Below, piece after piece: positions 50,166 to 61,893 of a stretch of 64,000 bases of DNA. Made by a program: the position numbers and the translations under genes. Every line of letters begins with the position of its first letter. Within the stretch, counting starts at the first letter, position 1. The stretch spans positions 215,310,325-215,374,324 of the forward strand of contig OV050030.1 in the NCBI GenBank assembly GCA_920105625.2, given 5' to 3'. The stretch comes from Clusia tigrina. Its lineage: Eukaryota; Arthropoda; Insecta; Diptera; Clusiidae. The notes beneath the pieces are model-generated. The model was not told the origin of the DNA and did not search any database. It saw only the letters and a list, made by a program, of their open reading frames with translations.

Positions 50166-52606
50166 TTGGGTCCCAAATCAAAGACTGATAAAACTTCAAA
50201 TGGCCCTAACTTCTATACTGTGCGTCCGACAGCTATCAAGGTGTGCAACAATCTATTGCTTGCAACTTTTTACGGGAGCGTCATAAAACCTTGAAATTTT
50301 GTGACAATAAAGTACTCGAGCCTCTTATCAATTTAAGCTATCGCTCATTGCTATGCTACCCTTGAGTCCCAAATCAAACACTGATAAAACTTCAAATGGC
50401 CTTAAATGCTATACGATACGTCCTATACCTATCAAAGCTTGCAACAATAAAATGCTTGTAACTTTTTATTGGAACGTAATAAAGTCTTGGAATTTTGTGA
50501 CAATAAAGTAGTCGAGCCTCTTGTCAATTTAAGGTATCGCTCATAGCTATGCTACCCTTGAGTCCCAAATCAAATACTGATAAAGCTTCAAATGGCCCTA
50601 ACTTTTATACGGTGCGTCCTACACCTATCAAAGTTTGCAACAATCAAATGCATGTAACTTTTTACTGGAGCTTCATAAAAGCTTGAAATTTGGTGACAAT
50701 AAAGTACTCGAGCCTCATATCAATTCAAGCTATCGCTCATAGCTATGCTACCATTGAGTCCCAAATCAAACACTGATAAAGCTTCAAATGGCCCTAACTT
50801 CTATACGGTGCGTCCTATGCCTATCAAAGTTTGCAACAATCAATTGCTTGTAACTTTTTACTGGAGCGTCATAAAATCTTGAAATTTTGTGACAATAAAG
50901 TACTCGAGCCTCTTGTCATTTTAGGCTACCACTCATAGCCATGCTACCCTTGAGTCCCAAATCAAACACTGATAAAGCTTCAAATGGCCCTAACTTCTAT
51001 ACGGTGCGTCCTACACCTATCAAAGTTTGCAACAATCAAATGCATGTAACTTTTTACTGGAGCTTCATAAAACCTTGAAATTTGGTGACAATTAAGTACT
51101 CGGGCCTCTTGTCAATTAAAATTGTCGCTCATTGCTATGCTACCCGTCAGTCCCGAATCAAACACTGATAAAACAATGGCCCTAAATTCTGTACTTTGCG
51201 TCCTACACTTATCAGATTTTGCAACAATCCAATGCTTGTAACTTTTTACTGGAGCGTCATAAAATCTTGAAATTTTGTGACAATAAAGTACTCGAGCCTC
51301 TTATCAATTTAAGATATCGCTCATAGCTATGCTACCCTTGAGTCCCAAATCAAACACTGATAAAACTTCAAATGGCCCTAAATTCTATACGATGCGTCCT
51401 ATACCTATCAAAGCTTGCAAGAATAAAATGCTTGTAACTTTTTATTGGAGCGTAATAAAGTCTTGAAATTTTCTGGCACTAAAGTAGTCGAGCCTCTTGT
51501 CAATTTAAGGTATCGCTCATAGCTATGCTACCCTTGAGTCCCAAATCAAAGACTGATAAAACTTCAAATGGCCCTAACTTCTATACGGTGCGATATATAC
51601 CTATCAAAATATGCAACATTCAAATGCTTGAAACTTTTTACTGGAGCGTCATAAAATCTTGAAATTTTGTCACATTAAAGTACTCGAGCCTCTTATCAAT
51701 TTATGCTATAGCTATAAAAGTTTGCAACAATCAAATGCTTGCAAGTTTTTACTGGAGCGTCATAAAACCTTGAAATTTTGTGACAATAAAGTACTCGAGC
51801 CTATTATCAATTTAAGCTATCGCTCATAGCTATGCTACCCTCGAGTCCCAAATCAAACACTGATAAATCTTCAAATGGCCCTAACTTTTATACGGTGCGT
51901 CCTACACCTATCAAAGTTTGCAACAATCAAATGCATGTAACTTTTTACTGGAGCTTCATAAAAGCTTGAAATTTGGTGACAATAAAGTACTCGAGCCTCT
52001 TATCAATTCAAGCTATCGCTAATAGCTATGCTACCATTGAGTCCCAAATCAAACACGTATAAAACTTCAAATGGCCCTAACTTCTATACGGTGCGTCCCA
52101 CACCTATCAACGTTTGCAGCAATCAATTGCTTGCCACTTTTTACGGGAGCGTCATAAAACCTTGAAATTTTGTCACAATAAAGTACTCGAACCTCTTATC
52201 AATTTAAGCTATCGTTCATAGCTATGCTACCCTTGAGTCCCAAATCAAACACTGATAAAACTTCAAATGGCCTCACTTCTATACGATGCGTCCTATACCT
52301 ATGGAAGTTTGCAACAATCAAATGCTTGTAACATTTTATTGGATCGTAAAATTTTGTGACAATAAAGTAGTCGAGCCTCTTGTCAATTAGGTATCGCTCA
52401 TAACTAAGCTACCCTTGAGTCCCTAATCAAAGACTGATAAAACTTCAAATGGCCCTAACTTCTAGACGGTGCGATCTATGCCTATCAGAGTATGCAACAT
52501 TCAAATGCTTGTAACTTTTTACTGGAGCGTCAAAAAATCTTGAAACTTTGTGATATTAAAGTACTCGAGCCTCTTATCAATTTAAGCGATAGCTCATAGC
52601 TATGCT
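50165..52606 (+). repeat. 5.56-kb HOR, copy 1, second part
   Basis: To about 52390 it corresponds to about 56110-58330 at an offset of 5,944-5,945 bp, for example TGCGTCCGACAGC at 50221 and 56165. The 387-bp change of offset is about two monomers, present only in copy 2. It contains the truncated monomer at 51610. The last about 200 bp repeat 46.8-47.05 kb. Confidence 0.75.
51610..51720 (+). repeat. Truncated 111-bp monomer
   Basis: In 5.56-kb HOR copy 1; TTATGCTATAGCTATAAAAG junction and GTCACATTAAAG variant. Confidence 0.92.
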
Positions 52607-54134
52607 ATCCTTGAGTCGCAAATCAAACACTGCTAAACCTTCAAATGGCCCTAACTTCTTTACAGTGCATCCTATACCTATCAAAGTTTGCAACAATCAA
52701 ATGCTTGTAACTTTTTACTGGAGCATAATAAAATCTTGAAATTTTGTGACAATAAAGTACTCGAGCCTCTTGTCATTTTAGGCTACCACTCATAGCCATG
52801 CTACCCTTGAGTCCCATAGCAAACACTGAAAAAACTTCAAATGGCCCTAACTTCTATACGGTGCGTCCTACACCTATCAAAGTTTGCAACAATAAAATGC
52901 TTGTAACTTTTTACTGGAGCTTCATAAAACCTTGAAATTTGGTGACAATAAAGTACTCGAGCCTCTTATCAATTTAAGCTATCGCTCATAGCTATGCTAA
53001 CCTTGAGTCCCAAATCAAACACGTATAAAAACTTCAAATGGCCCTAACTTCTATACGGTGCGTCCTACACCTATTAACGTTTGCAACAATCAATTGCTTG
53101 CACTTTTTACGGGAGCGTCATAAAACCTTGAAATTTTGTCACAATAAAGTACTCGACCCTCTTACCAATTTAAGCTATCGTTCATAGCTATGCTACCCTT
53201 GAGTCCCAAATCAAACACTGATAAAACTTCAAATGGCCTCATTTCTATACGATGCGTCCTATACCTATGAAGGTTTGCAACAATCAAATGCTTGTAACAT
53301 TTTATTGGAGCGTAAAATTTTGTGACAATAAAGTAGTCGAGCCTCTTGTCAATTAGGTATCGCTCATAACTATGCTACCCTTGAGTCCCAAATCAAAGAC
53401 TGATAAAACTTCAAATGGCCCTAACTTCTATACGGTGCGATCAATACCTATCAGAGTATGCAACATTCAAATGCTTGAAACTTTTTACTGGAGCGTTATA
53501 AAATCTTGAAATTTTGTGATATTAAAGTACTCGAGCCTCTTATCAATTTAAGCGATAGCTCATAGCCTTGCTACCCTTGAGTCCCAAATCAAACACTGAA
53601 AAAATTTCAAATGGCCCTAACTTCTATACGGTGCATCCTACACCTATCAAAGTTTGCAACAATCAAATGCTTGTAACTTTTTACTGGCGCTTCTAAAACC
53701 TTGAAATTTGGTGACAATAAAGTACTCGTGCCTCTTGTCAATTAAAATTGTCACTCATTGCTATGCTACCCGTCAGTCCCGAATCAAATACTGATAAAAC
53801 AATGGCCCTAAATTCTGTACTTTGCGTCCTACAGTTATCAGAGTTTGCAACAATCCAATGCCTGTAACTTTTTACTGGAGCGTCATAAAATCTTGAAATT
53901 TTGTGACAATAAAGTACTCGAGCCTCTTATCAATTTAAGCTATCGCTCATAGCTATGCTACCCTTGACTCCCAAATCAAACACTGATAAAACTTCAAATG
54001 GCCCTAACTTCTATACTGTGCGTCCCACAGCTATCAAGGTGTGCAACAATCTATTGCTTGCAACTTTTTACGGGAGCGTCATAAAACCTTGAAATTTTGT
54101 GACAATAAAGTACTCGAGCCTCTTATCAACTTAA

Positions 54135-56110
54135 GCTATCGCTCATTGCTATGCTACCCTTGAGTCCCAAATCAAACACTGATAAAACTCCAAATGGCCT
54201 TAAATTCTATACGATACGTCCTATACCTATCAAAGCTTGCAACAATAAAATGCTTGTAACTTTTTATTGGAACGTAATAAAGTCTTGAAATTTTGTGACA
54301 ATAAAGTAGTCGAGCCTCTTGTCAATTTAAGGCATCGCTCATAGCTATGCTACCCTTGAGTCCCAAATCAAAGACTGATAAAACTTCAAATGGCCCTAAC
54401 TTCTATACGGTGCGATCTATACCTATCAGAGTATGCAACATTCAAATGCTTGTAAGTTTTTACTGGAGCGTCATAAAATCTTGAAATTTTGTGACATTAA
54501 AGTACTCGAGCCTCTTATCAATTTAAGCGATAGCTCATAGCTATGCTCTCCTTGAGTCGCAAATCAAACACTGCTAAACCTTCAAATGGCCCTAACTTCT
54601 ATACGGTGCATCCTATACCTATCAAAGTTTGCAACAATCAAATGCTTGTAACTTTTTACTGTAGCATAATAAAATCTTGAAATTTTGTGACAATAAAGTA
54701 CTCGAGCCTCTTGCCATTTTAGGCTACCACTCATAGCCATGCTACCCTTGAGTCCCAAAGCAAACACTGAAAAAACTTCAAATGGCCCTAACTTCTATAC
54801 GGTGCGTCCTACACATATCAAAGTTTGCAACAATCAAATGCTTGTAACTTTTTACTGGAGCTCATAAAACCTTGAAATTTGGTGACAATAAAGTACTCGT
54901 GCCTCTTGTCAATTAAAATTGTCGCTCATTGCTATGCTACCCGTCAGTCCCAAATCAAACACTGATAAAACAATGGCCCTAAATTCTGTACTTTGCGTCC
55001 TACACTTATCAGAGTTTGCAACAATCCAATGCTTGTAACTTTTTACTGGAGCGTCATAAAATCTTGAAATTTTGTGACAATAAACTACTCGAGCCTCTTA
55101 TCAATTTAAGCTATCGCTCATAGCTAAGCTACCCTTGAGTCCCAAATCAAACACTGATAAAACTTCAAATGGCCCTAAATTCTATACGATGCGTCCTATA
55201 CGTATCAAAGCTTGCAACAATAAAATGCTTGTAACTATTTATTGGAGCGTAATAAAGTCTTGAAACTTTCTGACACTAAAGTAGTCGAGCCTCTTGTCAA
55301 TTTAAGGTATCGCTCATAGTTATGCTACCCCTGAGTCCCAAATCAAAGACTGATAAAACTTCAAATGGCCCTAACTTCTATACGGTGCGATCTATACCTA
55401 TCAGAGTATGCAACATTCAAATGCTTCTAAGTTTTTACTGGAGCGTCATAAAATCTTGAAATTTTGTGACATTAAAGTACTCGAGCCTCTTATCAATTTA
55501 AGCGATAGCTCATAGCTATGTTCTCCTTGAGTCGCAAATCAAACACTGCTAAACCTTCAAATGGCCCTAACTTCTATACGGTGCATCCTATACCTATCAA
55601 AGTTTGCAACAATCAAATGCTTGTAACTTTTTACTGTAGCATAATAAAATCTTGAAATTTTGTGACAATTAAGTACTCGAGCCTCTTGTCATTTTAGGCT
55701 ACCACTCATAGCCATGCTACCCTTGAGTCCCAAAGCAAACACTGAAAAAACTTCAAATGGCCCTAACTTCTATACGGTGCGTCCTACACCTATCAAAGAT
55801 TGCAACAATCAAATGCTTGTAACTTTTTACTGGAGCTTCATAAAACCTTGAAATTTGGTGACAATAAAGTACTCGTGCCTCTTGTCAATTAAAATTGTCG
55901 CTCATTGCTATGCTACCCGTCAGTCCCAAATCAAACACTGATAAAACAATGGCCCTAAATTCTGTACTTTGCGTCCTACACTTATCAGAGTTTGCAACAA
56001 TCCAATGCTTGTAACTTTTTACTGGAGCGTCATAAAATCTTGAAATTTTGTGACAATAAACTACTCGAGCCTCTTATCAATTTAAGCTATCGCTCATAGC
56101 TAAGCTACCC
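54135..56110 (+). repeat. 976-bp pentamer HOR, two tandem copies
   Basis: Offset 976 bp between 54941 and 55917 (CCGTCAGTCCC), and also between ATGCTCTCC near 54542 and ATGTTCTCC at 55518. The length is exactly four 196-bp monomers and one 192-bp divergent monomer. A related pair lies in the other 5.56-kb copy (about 48580-50160). Ends are approximate. Confidence 0.7.
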
Positions 56111-57554
56111 TTGAGTCCCAAATCAAAGACTGATAAAACTTCAAATGGCCCTGACTTCTATACTGTGCGTCCGACAGCTATCAAGGTGTGCAACAATCTA
56201 TTGCTTGCAACTTTTTACGGGAGCGTCATAAAACCTTGAAATTTTGTGACAATAAAGTACTCGAGCCTCTTATCAATTTAAGCTATCGCTCATTGCTATG
56301 CTACCCTTGAGTCCCCAATCAAACACTGATAAAACTTCAAATGGCCTTAAATGCTATACGATACGTCCTATACCTATCAAAGCTTGCAACAATAAAATGC
56401 TTGTAACTTTTTATTGGAACGTAATAAAGTCTTGGAATTTTGTGACAATAAAGTAGTCGAGCCTCTTGTCAATTTAAGGTATCGCTCATAGCTATGCTAC
56501 CCTTGAGTCCCAAATCAAATACTGATAAAGATTCAAATGGCCCTAACTTTTATACGGTGCGGCCTACACCTATCAAAGTTTGCAACAATCAAATGCATGT
56601 AACTTTTTACTGGAGCTTCATAAAAGCTTGAAATTTGGTGACAATAAAGTACTCGAGCCTCTTATCAATTCAAGCTATCGCTCATAGCTATGCTACCATT
56701 GAGTCCCAAATCAAACACTGATAAAGCTTCAAATGGACCTAACTTCTATACGGTGCGTCCTATGCCTATCAAAGTTTGCAACAATCAATTGCTTGTAACT
56801 TTTTACTGGAGCGTCATAAAATCTTGAAATTTTGTGACAATAAAGTACTCGAGCCTCTTGTCATTTTAGGCTACCACTCATAGCCATGCTACCCTTGAGT
56901 CCCAAAGCAAACACTGAAAAAACTTCAAATGGGCCTAACTTCTATACGGTGCGTCCTACACCTATCAAAGTTTGCAACAATCAAATGCTTGTAACTTTTT
57001 ACTGGAGCTTCATAAAACCTTGAAATTTGGTGACAATTAAGTACTCGGGCCTCTTGTCAATTAAAATTGTCGCTCATTGCTATGCTACCCGTCAGTCCCG
57101 AATCAAACACTGATAAAACAATGGCCCTAAATTCTGTACTTTGCGTCCTACACTTATCAGATTTTGCAACAATCCAATGCTTGTAACTTTTTACTGGAGC
57201 GTCATAAAATCTTGAAATTTTGTGACAATAAAGTACTCGAGCCTCTTATCAATTTAAGATATCGCTCATAGCTATGCTACCCTTGAGTCCCAAATCAAAC
57301 ACTGATAAAACTTCAAATGGCCCTAAATTCTATACGATGCGTCCTATACCTATCAAAGCTTGCAAGAATAAAATGCTTGTAACTTTTTATTGGAGCGTAA
57401 TAAAGTCTTGAAATTTTCTGGCACTAAAGTAGTCGAGCGTCTTGTCAATTTAAGGTATCGCTCATAGCTATGCTACCCTTGAGTCCCAAATCAAAGACTG
57501 ATAAATCTTCAAATGGCCCTAACTTCTATACGGTGCGATATATACCTATCAAAA

Positions 57555-57665
57555 TATGCAACATTCAAATGCTTGAAACTTTTTACTGGAGCGTCATAAA
57601 ATCTTGAAATTTTGTCACATTAATGTACTCGAGCCTCTTATCAATTTATGCTATAGCTATAAAAG
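57555..57665 (+). repeat. Truncated 111-bp monomer
   Basis: In 5.56-kb HOR copy 2, offset 5,945 from the unit at 51610; same TTATGCTATAGC junction. Confidence 0.92.
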
Positions 57666-58359
57666 TTTGCAACAATCAAATGCTTTCAAGTTTGTACTGG
57701 AGCGTCATAAAACCTTGAAATTTTGTGACAATAAAGTACTCGAGCCTATTATCAATTTAAGCTATCGCTCATAGCTATGCTACCCTCGAGTCCCAAATCA
57801 AACACTGATAAAGCTTCAAATGGCCCTAACTTTTATACGGTGCGTCCTACACCTATCAAAGTTTGCAACAATCAAATGCATGTAACTTTTTACTGGAGCT
57901 TCATAAAAGCTTGAAATTTGGTGACAATAAAGTACTCGAGCCTCTTATCAATTCAAGCTATCGCTGATAGCTATGCTACCATTGAGTCCCAAATCAAACA
58001 CGTATAAAACTTCAAATGGCCCTAACTTCTATACGGTGCGTCCCACACCTATCAACGTTTGCAACAATCAATTGCTTGCCACTTTTTACGGGAGCGTCAT
58101 AAAACCTTGAAATTTTGTCACAATAAAGTACTCGTACCTCTTATCAATTTAAGCTATCGTTCATAGCTATGCTACCCTTGAGTCCTAAATCAAACACTGA
58201 TAAAACTTCAAATGGCCTCACTTCTATACGATGCGTCCTATACCTATGAAAGTTTGCAATAATCAAATGCTTGTAACATTTTATTGGAGCGTAAAATTTT
58301 GTGACAATAAAGTAGTCGAGCCTCTTGTCAATTAGGTATCGCTCATAACTATGCTACCC

Positions 58360-58786
58360 TTGACTCCCAAATCAAACACTGATAAAACTTCAAATGGCCC
58401 TAACTTCTATACTGTGCGTCCCACAGCTCTCAAAGTCTGCAATAATCTATTGCTTGCAACTTTTTACGGGAGCGTTATAAAACCTTGAAATTTTGTGACA
58501 ATAAAGTATTCGAGCCTCTTATCAATTTAAGCTATCGCTCATTGCTATGCTACCCTTGAGTCCCAAATCAAACACTGATAAAACTTCAAATGGCCCTAAC
58601 TTCTATACTGTGCGTCCCACAGCTCTCAAAGTCTGCAATAATCTATTGCTTGCAACTTTTTACGGGAGCGTTATAAAACCTTGAAATTTTGTGACAATAA
58701 AGTACTCGAGCCTCTTATCAATTTAAGCTATCGCTCATTGCTATGCTACCCTTGAGTCCCAAATCAAACACTGATAAAACTTCAAA
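58360..58786 (+). repeat. Recent single-monomer duplication (196 bp)
   Basis: TATACTGTGCGTCCCACAGC with the rare CTCTCAAAGTCTGCAATAAT occurs at 58411 and 58607, exactly 196 bp apart. The only clear difference I see is GTATTCGAGCC versus GTACTCGAGCC. The second copy ends at AAATGAAACCTAAATTC. Confidence 0.85.
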
Positions 58787-59999
58787 TGAAACCTAAATTC
58801 TATACGATACGTCCTATACCTATCAAAGCTTGCAACAATAAAATGTTTGTAACTTTTTATTGGAGCGTAATAAAGTTTTGAAATTTTGTGACAATAAAGT
58901 GGTCGAGCCTTTTGTCAATTTAAGGTATCGCTCATAGCTATGCTACCCTTGAGTCCCAAATCAAAGACTGATAAAACTTCAAATGGCCCTAACTTCTATA
59001 CGGTGCGATATATACCTAACAAAGTATGCAACATTCAAATGCTTGCAACTTTTTACTGGAGTGTCATAAAATCTTGAAATTTTGTGACATTAAAGTACTC
59101 GAGCCTCTTATCAATTTAAGCTATAGCCATAAAAGTTTGCAACAATCAAATGCTTGCAAGTTTTTACTGGAGCGTCATAAAACCTTGAAATTTTTTGACA
59201 ATAAAGTACTCGAGCCTCTTATCAATTTAAGCTATCGCTCATAGCTATGCTACCCTCGAGTCCCAAATCAAACACTGATAAAGCTTCAAATGGCCCTAAC
59301 TTCTATACGGTGCGTCCTACACCTATCAAAGTTTGCAACAATTAAATGCTTGTAACTTTTTACTGGTGCGTCATAAAATCTTGAAATTTTGTGACAATAA
59401 AGTACTCGAGCCTCTTATTAATTTAAGCTATCGCTCATAGCTATGCTAACCTTGAGTCCCAAATCAAACAAGTATAAAACTTCAAATGGCCCTAACTTCT
59501 ATACGGTGCATCCCACACCTATCAACGTTTGCAACAATCAATTGCTTGCCACTTTTTACGGGAGCGTCATAAAACCTTGAAATTTTGTCACAATAAAGTA
59601 CTCGAACCTCTTATCAATTTAAGCTATCGTTCATAGCTATGCTACCCTTGAGTCCCAAATCAAAGACTGATAAAACTTCAAATGAAACCTAAATTCTATA
59701 CGATACGTCCTATACCTATCAAAGCTTGCAACAATAAAATGCTTGTAACTTTTTATTGGAGCGTAATAAAGTCTTGAAATTTTGTGACAATAAAGTAGTC
59801 GAGCCTCTTGTCAATTTAAGGTATCGCTCATAGCTATGCTACCCTTGAGTCCCAAATCAAAGACTGATAAAACTTCAAATGGCCCTAACTTCTATACGGT
59901 GCGATATATACCTATCAAAGTATGCAACATTCAAATGCTTGCAACTTTTTACTGGAGCGTCATAAAATCTTGAAATTTTGTGACATTAAAGTTCTCGAG
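58784..59999 (+). repeat. 896-bp tandem repeat; second copy has lost the truncated monomer
   Basis: AAATGAAACCTAAATTC at 58784 returns at 59680, and TATGCAACATTC at 59025 returns at 59921. The length fits four full monomers, one 111-bp monomer and a 1-bp insertion. In copy 2, GCCTCTTTTCAATTTTAGC near 60000 runs straight on to CCCTCGAGTCCC, so the 37-codon unit has been removed. Confidence 0.75.
59025..59135 (+). repeat. Truncated 111-bp monomer
   Basis: GCTATAGCCATAAAAG junction (a T-to-C change from the usual form). Its 896-bp partner at 59921 has lost the deletion-bearing unit. Confidence 0.9.
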
Positions 60000-60662
60000 C
60001 CTCTTTTCAATTTTAGCTATCGCTCATAGCTATGCTACCCTCGAGTCCCAAATCAAACACTGATAAAGCTTCAAATGGCCCTAACTTTTATACGGTGCGT
60101 CCTACACCTATAAAAGTTTGCAACAATCAAATGCATGTAACTTTTTACTGGAGCTTCATACAAGCTTGAAATTTGGTGACAATAAAGTACTCGAGCCTCT
60201 TATCAATTCAAGCTATCGCTCATAGCTATGCTACCATTGAGTCCCAAATCAAAAACTGATAAAGCTTCAAATGGCCCTAACTTCTATACGGTGCGTCGCA
60301 TACCTATCAAAGTTTGCAACAATCAAATGCTTGTAACTTTTTATTGGAGCGTAAAATTTTGTGACAATAAAGTAGTCGAGCATCTTGTCAATTTAAGGTA
60401 TTGCTCATAACTATGCTACCCTTGACTCCCATATCAAAAACTGATAAAACTTCAAATGGCCCTAACTTCTATACGGTGCGATCTATACCTATCAGAGTAT
60501 GCAACATTCAAATGCTTGTAACTTTTTACTGGAGCGTCATAAAATCTTGAAATTTTGTGACATTAAAGTACTCGAGCCTCTTATCAATTTAAGCGATAGC
60601 TCAAAGCTATGCTATCCGTGAATCGCAGATCAAGCACTGCTAAACCTTCAAATGGCCCTAAC

Positions 60663-60680
60663 TTCTATACGTTCTATACG
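60663..60680 (+). repeat. 9-bp direct duplication TTCTATACG x2
   Basis: TTCTATACGTTCTATACG replaces the single TTCTATACG of the normal monomer, probably a replication slip. I saw it at this site only. Confidence 0.9.
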
Positions 60681-60898
60681 GTGCATCCTATACCTATCAA
60701 ATTTTGCAACAATCAAATGCTTGTAACTTTTTACTGGAGCATAATAAAATCTTGAAATTTTGTGACAATAAAGTAGTCGAGCCTCTTGTCAATTAAAGGT
60801 GTCGCTCATAGCTATACTACCCTTGAGTCCCAAATCAAAACCTGATAAAACTTCAAATGGCCCTTACTTCTATACGGTGCGATATATACCTATCAAAG

Positions 60899-61010
60899 TA
60901 TGCACCATTCAAATGCTTGTAACTTTTTACCTTTAGCGTCATAAAATCTTGAAATTTTGTGACATTAAAGTAGTCGAGCCTCTTATCAATTTACGCTATA
61001 GCTATAAAAG
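60899..61010 (+). repeat. Truncated monomer, 112 bp
   Basis: TTTACGCTATAGCTATAAAAG junction, with a 1-bp longer TTTTTACCTTTAGCGTC segment. Confidence 0.9.
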
Positions 61011-61782
61011 TTTGCAACAATCAAATGCTTGCAAGTTTTTACTGGAGCGTCATAAAAGCTTGATATTTGGTGACAATAAAGTACTCGAGCCTCTTATCAA
61101 TTCAAGCTATCGCTCATAGCTATGCTACCATTGAGTCCCAAATCAAACACTGATAAAGCTTCAAATGGCCCTAACTTCTATACGGTGCGTCCTATACCTA
61201 TCAAAGTTTGCAACAATTAAATGCTTGTAACTTTTTACTGGTGCGTCATAAAATCTTGTAATTTTGTGACAATAAAGTACTCGAGCCTCTTATAAATTTA
61301 AGCTGTCGCTCACAGCTATGCTACCCTTGAGACCAAAATCAAACACTGATAAAACTTCAAATGGCCTCACTTCTATACGATGCGTCCTATACCTATGAAA
61401 GTTTGCAACAATCAAATGCTTGTAACTTTTTATTGGAGCGTAAAATTTTGTGACAATAAAGTAGTCGAGCCTCTTGTCAATTTAAGGTATCGCTCATAAC
61501 TATGCTACCCTTGAGTCCCAAATCAAAGTCTGATAAAACTTCAAATGGCCCTAACTTCTATACGGTGCGATCTATACCTATTAGAGTATGCAACATTCAA
61601 ATGCTTGTAACTTTTTACTGGAGCGTCATAAAATCTTGAAATTTTGTGACATTAAAGTACTCGAGCCTCTTATCAATTTAAGCGATAGCTCATAGCTATG
61701 CTACCCTTGAGTCCCAAATCAAAGACTGCTAAAGCTTCAAATGGCCCTTACTTCTATACGGTGCGATATATACCTATCAAAG

Positions 61783-61893
61783 TATGCAACATTCAAATGC
61801 TTGTAACTTTTTACTGGAGCGTCATAAAATCTTGAAATTTTGTGACATTAAAGTACTCGAGCCCCTTATCAATTTAAGCTATAGCTATAAAAG
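61783..61893 (+). repeat. Truncated 111-bp monomer
   Basis: Last copy in the window. The frame 61784-62002 is open over this and the next unit, as at 719. Confidence 0.92.

Larger units (their letters stand above)
52607..58330 (+). repeat. 5.56-kb HOR, copy 2, enlarged
   Basis: Second copy of the 47.05-52.4 kb segment. It is longer by 387 bp around 55.7-56.1 kb, where a further divergent monomer and its neighbour (CCCGTCAGTCCCAAATC near 55917, AGCTAAGCTACCC near 56098) were added. It contains the truncated monomer at 57555, matching 51610. Confidence 0.78.
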
